DNA of 64,000 nucleotides from positions 3,023,477-3,087,476 of the forward strand of contig NC_088940.1 in assembly GCF_033473495.1 (NCBI RefSeq), given 5' to 3'. The position numbers were made by a program, and so were the translations under genes. This DNA comes from Cercospora beticola. Lineage: Eukaryota; Ascomycota; Dothideomycetes; Mycosphaerellales; Mycosphaerellaceae. Below, piece after piece: positions 1 through 11,857 of this stretch. The first letter of the stretch is position 1, and every line of letters starts with the position of its first letter. The notes beneath the pieces were generated by a model. The model saw only the letters and a program-made list of their open reading frames with translations. It had not been told where the DNA came from and ran no database searches.

Positions 1-23
1 ACAGAGAGCAAACTCATCTGACA

Positions 24-858
24 ATGGCATCGACACTCCTCCGTCAAAGCGCCCTGCGCACCGCCCTGCGATCCTCCGCACCATCGACCGCGAAGAAAGC
101 AGCTCTTGCGAGCACCACCTTCACCCGCGGCAAAGCCACCCTTCCAGATCTTCCATGTATGGCAGTCAATGCCCTTGATAGCAGCAGGCAAGCTCTGTGT
201 TAATCATATGCTGATCAACTGGCATAGACGACTATGGCGCCCTCGAGCCTGCGATCTCCGGCCAAATCATGGAGCTCCACCACTCCAAGCACCACAACAC
301 CTACGTGACCTCCTACAACACACAAATCGAGAAGCTGCAGGAGGCGCAGCACAAGGGCGATATCCAGGCACAGATTGCCATTCAGCCATTGATTAACTTC
401 CATGGAGGTGAGCGCGGCAGTGTTTGGGAACACAAAAAGCGAGCAACTTGGACAAAACGCTGACAAAGATGCCAGGCGGCCACACAAACCACAGCCTCTT
501 CTGGGAGAACCTCGCACCGAAGTCTCAGGGAGGTGGCGAGCCACCAAGCGGTGCACTCTCCAAGTCCATTGACTCTCACTTTGGCTCTCTGGACAACCTG
601 AAGTCGCAATTCAACACAGCATTGGCCGGCATTCAAGGCTCAGGCTGGGCATGGCTGGTGCAGGATGTCCAGACTGGTGCTATCCAGATCAAGACATACG
701 CCAACCAGGACCCAGTCGTTGGTCAATTCCGACCATTGCTAGGAATAGATGCATGGGAGCACGCTTACTACTTGCAGTACCAGAACCGCAAGGCTGAGTA
801 CTTCAGCGCTATCTGGGATGTTGTCAACTGGAAGGCGGCAGAGAAGAGATTCAAGTAG
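24..858 (+). CDS. SOD2: Mitochondrial Mn/Fe superoxide dismutase
   Basis: Converts superoxide to hydrogen peroxide and oxygen in the mitochondrial matrix. Three exons (24-156, 228-407, 476-858) give 231 aa; both introns (71 and 68 nt) are GT-AG and in phase. The first ~37 residues are Arg/Ser/Ala-rich without acids until past the cleavage zone, as in a matrix-targeting peptide. The mature part opens with LPDLPYDYGALEP, the family signature. The metal ligands fall where expected: His62 in LHHSKHH, His110 in GGGHTNH, and Asp196/His200 in DAWEHAYY. The GGGH segment is split by intron 2, so neither open frame alone shows it. Identity is very secure. Whether it binds Mn or Fe is inferred from eukaryotic homologues. 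Confidence 0.97.
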
Positions 859-1641
859 AGGGCAATACGGCGGAAGCAAGCTCAAAAGCGGTTCATTCGG
901 CACGACAGAGCTCGAGGATACTGTGAGACAATGAACATTCTGTACGATATGACGAATGCACGCAGGTGTATGCAACGATTCGAAAGGCACACGCAGATCT
1001 TCTTCATCGGTCTCATCATTGACACTACAATCCCGGAGTCGGATCCAAGTGGTATGTTGGCGCGTGACTGTCTGGATGACTGCTGTACTGCATTGATTTT
1101 GTCTTCTGAGCAGCAGATTGTTTCGCCTTCTCACCCTCGATCTTGCGGCATCGCACGTTATCTGTAAACCACCTGAACTTCTGCAGCGCATTAGCTCTGC
1201 ACGTCAACAAAATCCATTGCAGCATTATGGATGTGATGCTCGTACAGCCCCCGCATATGGCCGAGGCCTCGGCTCGACCTCCACCCAGAACTCGGAACCT
1301 CGTGGTAGCATACTGGGGTCAATAATCCTATGGCGGCTTTTACACACACCACACTCGAGTCAAGATATATATTGGCATCGCACTGGACGATTCTCGGTTC
1401 TCGAAGGATTGCCTACGCTGCGATCAGAAAATCGAGTGTTCTGGACCAGAATCTGTCAAGAGCAGAGCTGAAGGGAGTCTCTGAGTCCACTGGAAACGCT
1501 CACTTGCGTATCTTCAAGGTATGCAATTCAGCAAAAGCATCCACCTGACAACAGCCCTGATTTACTACCGAAGCCAACATTGGAAGCTCATTTGAAGCCG
1601 GAGCACCTCATAAACATTAGAACAAACCACTAGACGTCAAG
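859..1641. other. Intergenic region SOD2 to acyl-CoA dehydrogenase
   Basis: It must hold the SOD2 3' end and the promoter of the next gene. Short open frames occur on both strands, but none has a recognisable domain or joins to a neighbour. I see no repeat or RNA gene. Confidence 0.6.
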
Positions 1642-3575
1642 ATGACGGAACTGAAGCATTCAAAACCTCCTTCAAGCGGCACGGCAGGCTTCTTCCAGGT
1701 ACCTCCGGCACTTGTTCCTTCCTTTGAAGAGGATTCAACGCTGCAGAGGATCTTCAAATGTACTACCACCTGCGTGCTTCAGTATCTACCCACTAACCCT
1801 CTGGCCTAGTCTACCTTCCTTCCTCAACGCAACAGAGTGTTGCTCCCGATCTCGAACGATTCAGTAAACTAGTTTTAACTCCCCGAATTCGAGCATGGGG
1901 TGCAGACGCAGAGCGTAATACGCCATATGTGAAGCAGTACGATGACTTCGGCAACCGTATTGATGAATTGGTCACATCTGCCGGCTGGCAAGAACTCCAG
2001 AAGCTTGGTATCCAAGAAGGGATTGTTGCCATTGGCCACGATGCGGCACATGGTCGGCATGCGAGAGTATACCAGTTCGTGAAGTACCACATATGGGATC
2101 CATGGAACGCTGGTGTCACATGCCCCAGTGCTATGACTGACGGAGCAGCAAGATTGTTGACGCTGCAGCTTCAGAAGGCAGACTTGGGAAAGCAGGAAAG
2201 AATCGTCTTTGAAGATGCCCGTAATAGACTGATCAGCAGAGATCCAGCGATTGCCTGGACAAGCGGCCAATGGATGACTGAACGACCGGGTGGAAGTGAT
2301 GTGCGGAACACCGAGACGCAAGCATCCATAGCCGCTGAGCAGGGGGGCCAGGACCATGTTGGCAATCCTCTTGGACCAATGGCAATCTCCGGGTTCAAGT
2401 GGTTTTCGTCTGCGACAGACGCTGACAGCACCGTCCTTCTCGCAACAGAGCCATCGGGTTCAATCTCTGCCTTCTTCGCACCCACCAAACGGCGCTTGGA
2501 GTATGCAGTTCCGGAGCACAAACCGAACGCGAAGCTGAATGGCATCCAAATTCAACGCCTGAAATCCAAACTTGGCACTCGCGCACTGCCCACAGCCGAA
2601 CTTATTCTCGACAACATGCGAGCGTACCGGTTCGGCAAGCCAGGGCAAGGAACGAAGGAGATTAGCACAGTCCTCAACATCACCCGTCTGCACAATGCAG
2701 TCTCAGCCGTTGGAGATCTGGGGCGAGGTCTTGCTATCTCCAGAGCATTTGCACAGGTGCGCAGTGTTCGGAATAAACTCCTCATGGATACGCCTGTCCA
2801 TATCAGAACTATGGCAGAGGATCATATCACCTACCGTGCTATGATGCATTTGGCATTCTACACAGCCGCACTGCTCGGCCAATCCGAGAGGCCTGAGCAT
2901 GCTTCAACTTCTGCTCCACAAGATCAATCGGCGCTCGAAGCTGCTGGACTATTGAAGCCTCAGCTCCTGAGGCTCTGTACGCCGCTGGCCAAGATGTTGA
3001 CCGCAAAGGCCGCCATTCATGGACTGCAAGAGTGTATGGAGAACCTCGGCGGAGTCGGTTACTTGGAGAATGAGGATCCGGCTCTCAATGTTGCTCGCAT
3101 ATTCCGGAATGCCAATGTGTTGAGCATCTGGGAAGGAACGACGAACATTCAAGCAGATGATGTCTTGCGAATCGTCAAAGGACCAGGCGGAGCCGAAGTT
3201 TTGAGTGCACTCCAAGGTGTCGTGAGCAACGCAGCGAAGAGATGGGAAGGCGCTGGACCAGCTCAGTGGGCACGGAGCTTGGAAAAAGTCTGGAAAAATG
3301 TTCAGAACGGTATTCAGACACGAAGCCGGGACCAGCTGGCGTTGGATGGCAGAGCGCTGTGTCAAGATCTTGGATGGGTCATATGCACTTTGCTGCTGGC
3401 GGAAGATGCTTTGAGCGATGGCGATGAAGTCTCTGCTGAGATTTGCGACAGGTGGATACGGAGACGCATCGAAGGCAGTCATTTTGGCAGGGTGATGTCC
3501 GCGAAAGAGGTGGAAATCGATAAAGCCATCGTCTTCGGCGACTCGGCAGCGGTCAAGCATAGTGCAAGATTGTGA
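1642..3575 (+). CDS. AidB-like acyl-CoA dehydrogenase
   Basis: Flavin-dependent acyl-CoA dehydrogenase family member, closest in architecture to the AidB branch (long, with an N-terminal extension). Two exons, 1642-1759 and 1810-3575, give 627 aa; the 50-nt intron has a CACTAAC-like branch site and restores frame. The middle carries the family flavin-site pattern (TSGQWMTERPGGSD followed by a later GFKWFSSATDAD), and the C-terminal third has the helical-domain pattern GGVGYLENE followed by NVLSIWEGTTNI. The ATG at 1642 was chosen because the upstream exon supplies the usual N-terminal residues that the long frame lacks. Substrate is unknown; AidB-type enzymes have been linked to branched acyl-CoA or alkylation damage. 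It lies alone between SOD2 and a transporter. Confidence 0.9.
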
Positions 3576-4747
3576 GGCATGGAGGCGAATGTTTGATCAA
3601 ACGATCGACTTTAGCCAGTCAACTCCCAATTATTCGGCAGCACTTTTGCCAGCAGTGAGCCGAGACATCCGCGATACCCGCTCATGAGTAGGGCTTGCTC
3701 CGACAGGTTGTGTTTCTGGAGGACAACTGCGGCAAGATACGCTATCGCAGCATGATTGCAAGTCTTGACAACAAAGAACTCAAGAAACCGCTCACCAGCA
3801 CAGGTTGCACTTGTGCCATCTGTGCGACAAAACAAGCGAGCGATTGGCTGTCGATGCGTGGTTCGGAAGACTCACACGCGCGATCAGGATTATCCGTAAC
3901 TTCTTCTGTTGTATGTTCTTCTGTACTGAAAACGTAGCATCATACAGGAAGCATCAATGATCGAGCAGAGATCTCGATACAGAGGCTCGTATCTCAGCGG
4001 GTGGCACGGCATCTTGCTGCAGTTAATACTCAAAAACGACCTCGTTTCTGATGCCATGCAATGCTGCACACTTCCACACACTGCAGGCTGCATCCAATCG
4101 CACTCTTGGGACACTGTCAAGCGATGTATACGCCACGGAGCTAGCTACCATGGGAGCAGGTGCTTGTGTCAACTTGGCAAAAGCTTGGGGACGCTAGGAC
4201 AGTTGCAGAAGGCGCTTACAATTCCAATGGCTGTGATAAGATACAGGACCAACGTATGGCGCGGTACATGTGAAAGTCGTACTACGTGCGCATAAAGATG
4301 GAAACCCCTGTATCCCTGCTAGTGCCATCCCATTTCAGAGTTCTCTCTGATTCCTCTACCTCCTGACTTCTCGCTGCCACTCTATTACTGTAATTACTAT
4401 GCCAAACAGGAAGCCATATACACCCTTTGAGAAAGGTGTAATCTATGGAGTCTACGTTGTCTAGCAGTAATTGAGGCAGCTGGTAGATACACAAAGTGGT
4501 AGACAGGGTAGTTACTCTATATGGTTTAGCGACATTGCAAGGGTTTCCATCTTTATGCGCACGTATGTACCCGATGCTTGCGTGTTGTCTATCGCGTGGC
4601 AAGGATTTGAGCATGGCCAGGCCAGGCCAGGGTTGCGAGATAAGATGGTGATAAGTCCCGACGAGGGCAGCTTCTGATCTTCTCCAGCAGCTTTGTCTCG
4701 CTCAAATCTTCTACAATCATTGTGCTTCGGCCCGTGGAGCTTTCACA
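3576..4747. other. Intergenic region upstream of the OPT transporter
   Basis: About 1.2 kb. Only short, unconvincing open frames are present on either strand. The part before 4748 should be the transporter promoter; it is pyrimidine-rich just before the ATG. No repeat or RNA gene seen. Confidence 0.6.
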
Positions 4748-7203
4748 ATGTCCGCAGGCAATGATGGCAAGGAGAAGTCGACCGTTGAGGTCAGCGGACT
4801 CCAGCCTGTGCAAACAGGCATGAGCGACCGGAAAGAGGAGCACGAAATCATGGACAATATTTCTTCTGGAGCGGGCAGCCTCTCCGATTCAGAGCTCGAG
4901 AAGCATGAGGGCTATGTCGTTGAGTCCGCGGCCGACCTTTCGACGAAAATTGTCGACATGGAAGATGACCCTACCGAGCCTGTCATGACTTTCCGAACAT
5001 TCTTTCTTGGATCTGGTCTCGCCATCTTCGCCTCCGTCCTGCAAGAAATCTTCTACTTCAAGCCGCAGACTATCTTCGTCTCATTGGTCTTTATTACGGT
5101 TATTGCGTACGTTCTTGGGGGTTTCATGGCAATTGCTATTCCGCGATGGGGAGTGCTTCGGTATTTGAATCCACATGCTTTCACCAAGAAAGAGCATGCC
5201 GCCATCACTATCATGGCATCAGCGGCTGCTGTATCTGCTCTGGCGACTGAAGCTCTCGCTGCTCAAGAGCTCTTCTATGGCGGCTATCCGAGCAAAGGTG
5301 CTGGAATATTCATCGTCCTGTCTTCGCAGATTCTCGGGTTCGGTGTTGCTGGCATGATGAGGCGCATACAAGTCAACGCGACCAAAATGATTTGGCCCAC
5401 GGCTTTACCGATCAACACTCTACTCCAGACAATGCATGGCAACAAGAACGAGACCAAGAAGAAGATGCGGTTCTGGTACATTGCCTTCTTTGCCATGTTT
5501 TTCTGGGAGATCGTACCGGAGTGGATCATGCCATTGTTGATTGGTGTTTCTGTCTTCTGCCTAGCAGATCAACATTCGATTGTCTTCTCGAATATCTTTG
5601 GTGGTGCGTCAGGGAACGAAGGTCTTGGAGTGTTGAGCATCTGTCTCGACTGGAACTACATTGCGTCGTTTCAGTCGCCGTTGTGGTATCCGCTGAAGAC
5701 GACCACAAACATGATGTTGGGCATCTTCGTCTGCTATATTATCTTTGCGAGTAAGTCTTCCAGGTTTCATTCCCTTCGAGACTTACACTGACAGCAAGAA
5801 CTGCAGGCACCTACTACGGCAATGTGTGGGATGCACAAAACTACCCATGGATGGCCCAGCAGCTTTTCAACCAAACGTCGAGTACACCAACAAACTACAC
5901 CACCTATAATCAGACTCTCATTTTACAACCGGATTTCACCATCGACTTTGATGCCCTGGACGTTATGGGAGCACCTGCTCTGACAGCTACGTATCTGCTG
6001 TATCTGATCACCTCCAACATGGGCTTCACTGCTGGCATCGTTTACATGTTTCTGTGGCATTACGACGACCTCAAGGATTCGTGGTCCTTTCTGCATCTCA
6101 CCAATCTACGCAAAATCTTTCAGATCGACACTTACCGCTTCTGGAAATATGAGTCCTATGAGGAGCGCGTTGCAGCCATCCAAGGACATCCCGATCTCGA
6201 TCCACACTACAAGCTCATGATGCGCAATGGGTACAAAGAGGTACCCACATGGTGGTGGGCTAGTGTTGTTATCGCAGCCTGGATCACTGGTATCGTCTGC
6301 CTTTACGTGATGAAGTCGACCTTGCCCTGGTGGGGATTCCTGCTCTCAACCGTCTTCCTCTGGCTCTTTTCACTCTTTTTCAACTCTCTCCAAGGCTTGA
6401 CAGGATTCGGCTTCAACCTCCAACCCATCGCCCAAATGCTAGCAGGGTATATGTTTCCTGGTCGCCCTCTTGCCAACTTTTACTTTACCACCTTCGCGTA
6501 CAACGGTGCATCGCAGGCGGGTGTCTTGTCTCGAGATCTTCGAATTGCGCAATACGCCCATCTTCCCCCACGCGACACATTCGTGCTCCAGGTCTCCGGC
6601 TGTCTGATCGGTGCACTCATGAATTGGGTCATGATGTGGGAGATCGTTCAGAACCAGTTCGACATCCTGATTGCTGTCCAAGGCAACAGTATTTGGTCGG
6701 GTCAAAACATCCAACAGTTCAATACCCTCGCTATTGCATGGTCCATTGCCCCAAGAATGTTCTCCTTCGGCGCCCAATACCAATGGGTCACCATTGCCTT
6801 CCTCCTTGGCTTTGTTGTCCCGCTACCTTTCTACCTTGGCTACCGCTACCTCCCCAAGACTTCCTTCTTGTCAAAAGTGCTAGCATACATCAATCCGTGC
6901 ATAGTCCTCTGGTATGCCGGCAATCTCTTTGTTGGCATCAACAGCTCACTCACAACGTTTTGGATTGTGGGATTCGTCTTCCAGGGGTATGTGAGGAAGT
7001 ACCATGCAAAGTGGTTCGTCAATTACAACTATCTGCTCTCCGCGGCGCTGGACGGCGGTGCGCAGGTCATGGTGTTCGTCTTGACGTTCGCTGTCGCGGG
7101 AGGAAGTGGGACTGCGCATCCCTTTCCGACGTGGTGGGGAAATCCGGATCCATCGGTGCATAATTCGGATCGGTGCATGGTGAATCCCGCGAATAATGGT
7201 TAA
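4748..7203 (+). CDS. OPT-family oligopeptide transporter
   Basis: Proton-coupled small-peptide transporter of the plasma membrane. Two exons, 4748-5750 and 5807-7203, with a 56-nt intron, give 799 aa, the normal length for the family. The N-terminus (about 85 residues) is acidic and hydrophilic, then many hydrophobic segments follow. Family motifs are visible: YLNPHAFTKKEHA (the NPxPFxxKEH element), LTGFGFNLQPIAQM, and SRDLRIAQYAHLPPR (the KIPPR-type element) just after FAYNGASQAGV. The C-terminus ends in a W/P-rich tail containing FPTWWGN. Peptide selectivity cannot be read from the sequence. It could also carry glutathione or siderophore-like peptides, as some OPT proteins do. Confidence 0.95.
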
Positions 7204-8385
7204 AAGGAGCAAATACTCAGCTGCAGTTTGAGTTGCGAATTGCGAGTTGCGAGTTGCGAGGGGGACGATGGGAGGCTCGGGAACGGCGTTCGTGACTTCT
7301 CGATTTCCAGATGCAAAAAACGTTGTCGAATCAGTCTGCGGTCCTGGGCTCAATGTCTAGCCTTCGAGCACTCGATAGCCTCTGTCAGGACACGGCACGG
7401 GTGGCCAGACCATTAAGGAAAGGGATTCGTGAATCGACAGCGCAGCAGGCAAGCAGCACTCAGCCCGTGTGATTTTCTTAACGATGTTGCTCGATCCGAC
7501 TCCTGTCGTCAGGCTAGAATTGCCGTGAGAAAGACATGAACAGCGTGGTTGATCATCTCGGTTTGGTGTTCCAACAGTGCGGTCAGCTCTTCACAATATG
7601 TTGCTGTGGAATGCATGCAATGAGTGGTAAGAAGTTAGTCACACCCGCCGGGCTCCTTGTCTATAATCAGTACTCGATAGCCTCTGATCTAACACTCATT
7701 ACCCGATCATTAACCGTGCATGGCTCTGACTGCAACTGCCTCTGAGGGTAACCGCAGGTCGCTCAGCCAACCAGCAAAGCCCTTCGTCGATCGAGAGTCA
7801 ATCTGATTAGGTGCTTGCAGTCAGAAGTAGTTGCATTCAGAGGTGTCCACGGTTAGTGATAGGCGATCATTGATCGTGCGGTAACTGAGCAGCGTTCATT
7901 CGTCGGTAATCTATCTCTGCGTTGTTACCCGACCCGCTGCTCGGTATTGACCCAGAACCCTCTTGAACAAGACACGAACAGTCTCGTCCATCATGGCGGT
8001 GTAGGCCACGTTTGTAAATCCGACTGTGCGCTTAGCCTCTTACGACCTCACCGCCATAGGAATTGCGAAAAGGGAGCGGCCACAACTGCCAGGCTAGAAA
8101 TCGCCGCTGACGGTCTGTGCGGGCTGATCCCATCGGGTCCTTCCGTCAAAGGATGAGTAAAGGAAGTTTTAGTCACACAGTATACACTTCAGGCTCGCCA
8201 AGATTGATGTGCATTTTTCCATGCCATCCCGCATTTCTCCCCGAGATGAAATTTGGTGCATATGCTTAGTCCTCGACCCATCAACTGCCATGTAAGGTTC
8301 GAGCCTGTTTCAAATCTTCTACTTTTTGAAAGCGAAGTGACTTCTCATGACGAACTTCGACGATTGATGAGAGTACAGGCATATT
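7204..8385. other. Convergent intergenic region after the transporter
   Basis: Nearly 1.2 kb between two converging genes. It contains a short heptamer array (listed separately) immediately after the transporter stop. No gene, RNA or transposon was recognised in the rest. Confidence 0.6.
7230..7260 (+). repeat. Short heptamer array (GAGTTGC)
   Basis: Four consecutive copies of a 7-bp unit, GAGTTGC / GAATTGC / GAGTTGC / GAGTTGC, followed by GAG. It lies 30 bp after the stop codon of the transporter, so it is probably in its 3' UTR. Confidence 0.8.
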
Positions 8386-9458
8386 CTATTTAATATGGGA
8401 GGAGCTCGCGAAAGCAGCCGCTGCATTCGCCCCCGAGCCTCCATCCTCAGCAAATTGGTCGTCTAGATACTTGAGATGCATAATGGCCTCTCCCAGGTTC
8501 GCAGTCACACCGAGCTGTAACAAGCATGAGCTGGCGATATACGAAGAGACATGTTCGTACCTACACCGAGCCATTCTTCCATTTCAGGTGACAGAGAGGC
8601 TTTGACTTCTGGGCTAAGCTTTCTGGTCCAGTTCACCTATTCGTGCAATAAGTACGCAGTTGAACGCGTCGTGATCAGGGACTGCCCGGTCACTCACCTG
8701 TTGTCGAAGATGTGGCTTGGTGTAGTAACCAAAAAGCAGGGCACGATCTTGATCCTGAGTGATGTTGGCGCCCGACGTATGCCACACGGTGCCGTCCATA
8801 ACGACGATCGAGCCAGCCTTTGCTTCGAATGGTCGAAGCCTTTCTTTGGCGCCCTGTCATGAGACTATCAGAACAGTCATTTCACGACCCGATAAGCTTC
8901 AACGCACTTTGGGAATGTCGTCGCGAGTCTGCCACTCATCCGACCCTGGAATACACAAAGTTGCGCCATTCTCGGAATAGACATCAGTCAAGCACCACAT
9001 CACATTCATAGCTTCGATCCGAGTCCATGGGTCCGGGGTCACAAGCGACTGATCAGAGTGTAAACCCATAGACTTGCCCCCTGGCCGGGCGATGTTTGCG
9101 GTGAAATTGCTGATGAGGAAATTCTCGCCGAGCACGCTCTTCACCATTTCAATCGCCGTCTCGTGGGTGATAAGCCTTCGGAAGATCTCATGTTCGAGAA
9201 GGTAGAAGACCTATGCAAGCTGAATTTGAGAAGACGAGTTCAAACATGCTATATAGCACTCACCCGACCGTTGCTTTCATTGGGATCGAGGAATGGTAGA
9301 ATTGTGTCTTCGCCACGCTCGTTGGCTTTCGCTGCTGCAGACCAGAGCTCATCAAGCACTACTTTCGTCTCTTGCTTGCTGAGCACATCGGGAATCACGC
9401 ACCAGCCTTGACCCCTCATGTGCTCCCGTGCTTGTCCAAGGTCGTTTATCGAGCCCAT
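8386..9458 (-). CDS. Phytanoyl-CoA dioxygenase (PhyH) family protein
   Basis: Fe(II)/2-oxoglutarate-dependent oxygenase. Five exons on the minus strand (9458-9264, 9210-8908, 8853-8698, 8636-8565, 8514-8386) give 284 aa. All four introns (50-61 nt) are phase 0, so every exon is a multiple of three. The iron triad is visible: His116 and Asp118 in GLHSDQS, and distal His191 in DGTVWHTSG. Arg203 in the following QDRALLF is placed to bind 2-oxoglutarate. The C-terminal pattern VNWTRKLSPEV followed by EWLG is common to fungal members. Substrate is unknown; fungal relatives act in fatty-acid and secondary metabolism. It diverges from a bZIP regulator 571 bp away, which may control it. Confidence 0.9.
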
Positions 9459-10029
9459 ATTTGCAGCGATGTGTCGCGTGTGTCGACTCGTGCTAGGAGT
9501 AGGTACGCGGCGTCTGGATAGCTTCCACGAGGTTTGCCCCAGGTTGGAAAACTACATAGTGGACATTACCCCACCAGGCAGAGAGGGCAAAAGGCATGGC
9601 CTGATCTGCCACCCTCCATCGCTACTGCAACTGTGATGCAATTTCCAAACTGAGAAGCGGGAAGCGCGAGTCGTCTCGAGGAGGAGCTGGGCTCACGTGA
9701 TCGTCCACCTCGGTTATCTTCGTAATTGTGAAACCAGGGTGTCCACTCCATTTTGTGCCATAACAGTGCAAGGATCGCTCATATGCATAACACGGCCTGC
9801 GAAGAACGTCCTGGAACCGGTATAAACACGCCAGAACCGGCCTTGGCATGCTGACGAAGACCAAGAGCCGATTTATCGATCAGCCACACCAGCAGCGGAA
9901 ACCATGGCTAATGAGTTACAAACAAGGTTTGGCACGGACGTCGATCTGACGACTAGCACTTAATCGGTGCCAGCCCGACCAGTTCGATGAGCATTTGCCA
10001 TCTGGTACTCGCGATACAGCTGTCCGAGA
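9459..10029. promoter_or_regulatory. Shared divergent promoter, PhyH oxygenase / bZIP factor
   Basis: This 571-bp gap separates two outward-pointing start codons and so must hold both promoters. I could not pick out a convincing TATA box or operator. Divergence between an enzyme gene and a regulator gene suggests, but does not show, co-regulation. Confidence 0.6.
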
Positions 10030-11857
10030 ATGCCTCCAGGAGCACCACGAAATGGCAAACGTCCGGCGGCCTCTCGTGATGCGGACAATACTGGCGATGA
10101 AGGCTCAAATGGCCCGGAGCAGAGGAAACTGCGGAACCGCATGTCCCAAAGGGCTTTCCGAGCACGGCAGGCAATGAGAATCCAAGAACTAGAGGAACGC
10201 CTCGAAAAGACATCGACACCTGCTGAGCTACAGGATCAGAACGCCAAGCTCCGTCAACAACTGATGGAGATCCACAAAAAAGCCGTCAGTATCCAGATAT
10301 CGCTCAAAGCTGTGGCCGACTCCGCGGCGCAAGCCTTGGGCATGGAAAATGTATGTTGAGGTCCGACTTTCGTGCGACGGGCACCCCTTACTGATTTGAT
10401 CGTGTTTTAGGTCCCACTGGACAGCTTTGTGACTGCCATAGACTCACGCGAGAGGTCAGTCTCCGGCAAAGCTGCATCGGCGACTCCAGGCTCTACGATC
10501 GAGCTGGCGAGGGCGTCCGACCGAATGAACGTCCCCACAAGTAATCCGGAGGCATATGTTCCAGAGGGATATGGGCACGAACACGCGGCGTCGTCGCAAA
10601 CAATCCGCGATGGAGGTGCCGGAATTCACTCAGCTCTGCAGGAACAGAGATGGCACAATTTCAACCCCAATTATTCGTCCTCCAACTTTGGAGCACCTGG
10701 CCCAGTGTTCCAATACACGGACAATTTGCCTATGGGAAAGTCCCATTCCACAGCAAACGGGTTCGTTCAGCAGGCCATGTCTCTAATGCCTCTACAGTCA
10801 TCGCAGCTCGGTCCCGAGCGATACCAAGATCTGGTGGAGAGGTCGATGGCGCATGGCAACATGTCCCTAGTCAAAAGAACGAATTCGATCTTCTCTGATC
10901 ACATTGATACGTACGAACCATGTCTCGCACACCATTCTACTTTCGCTGCAAAACGTCATTTGGGCGACGAGAAGTGAGCGCAATCTCTAAGCACACGATT
11001 GATACGCAAACATTGACAGCCTTCGCAGACTGGCGAGCGCCATCTCCTGCGTGGTTCAAGCTTTCGCCAACAACACTTGGCAGTCCGCAACAGCCTGGGA
11101 TACGAGGACTTTTACCAACCTGCAGGCGTTGACTGCTTGGAGAATGAATAGAACAGAAATGAACTGGCGAAGAATCATACCTCACTTTCGACCAACAGAA
11201 ATTCAAACCTTCTCCGCACATCCAAGTATCATCGACTGGATGCCATGGCCTTCCATCCGAGACAATTTGATCATCTATCACTCTGCCAACCCTAAGCTGG
11301 ACCAGATCATTGACGACATCGGCTCATGTTGGGCCATCGAAGCCGATTTGTCTCAATTAATCAAGTGTCCAACACCCGTCGTGGGATTTGTTCCGTTGTG
11401 GCCACTTGTACACACTGTCACGGCCTCGAACTGTCATTCTGACAGTCCTAACAACGTCTGTCACCATGCTTGCAATACCAGGGTATCATCAGGAGACGAA
11501 GGTTGGGCAACACGGTCCGCTTCAGAGGCTGGATCAGACGGATCAGGGAAACTTCCGGCTGCAAGCGTAGAGGAGCTATACAGCTCAGCAACTCTTGCCA
11601 GGGCGGCATTTCAGGTGCTCGGGCTGGGTATCCGTACTTATAACGACTATCGTCTGGATCCAGTGCTCTTTGAGCGGTATCCTGAGCTTTTCGACAGCCA
11701 AGCAGATGTCATGGCACGGGGGGTGCGGCTGGGATTGCCGCCTCGCTTCACAGTCTCGCTCCATTCAAGTGTTCCGCCGGTAGACCCTTCTGTGGTTGCA
11801 CAATATCGAGAGTTGTCGGCGGCATCGCTCGGGAGTGTGACTGCGGAGGTGGCATGA
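10030..11857 (+). CDS. bZIP transcription factor with DUF3425-like C-terminus
   Basis: Three exons (10030-10350, 10411-10973, 11029-11857; introns 60 and 55 nt) give 570 aa. Residues 31-47 form a fungal basic region, QRKLRNRMSQRAFRARQ, with the N-x7-R DNA-contact spacing. A leucine/coiled segment follows (QELEERLEK to LRQQLMEIHKK, about residues 52-85). The middle is Ser/Gly/Asn-rich and probably disordered. The C-terminal part has the WMPWPSIRDNLI segment and the L..DI..CWxIE run that mark the DUF3425 region of many fungal bZIPs. Nuclear regulator; the targets are unknown. It reads away from the PhyH oxygenase across a shared promoter. The start is the first ATG of the open frame; an upstream exon cannot be excluded. 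Confidence 0.88.

Noticed and set aside
8280..8300. GGTTCGAGCCT word resembling a tRNA B box
   Set aside because: No acceptor stem, A box or clover-leaf pairing could be built around it.
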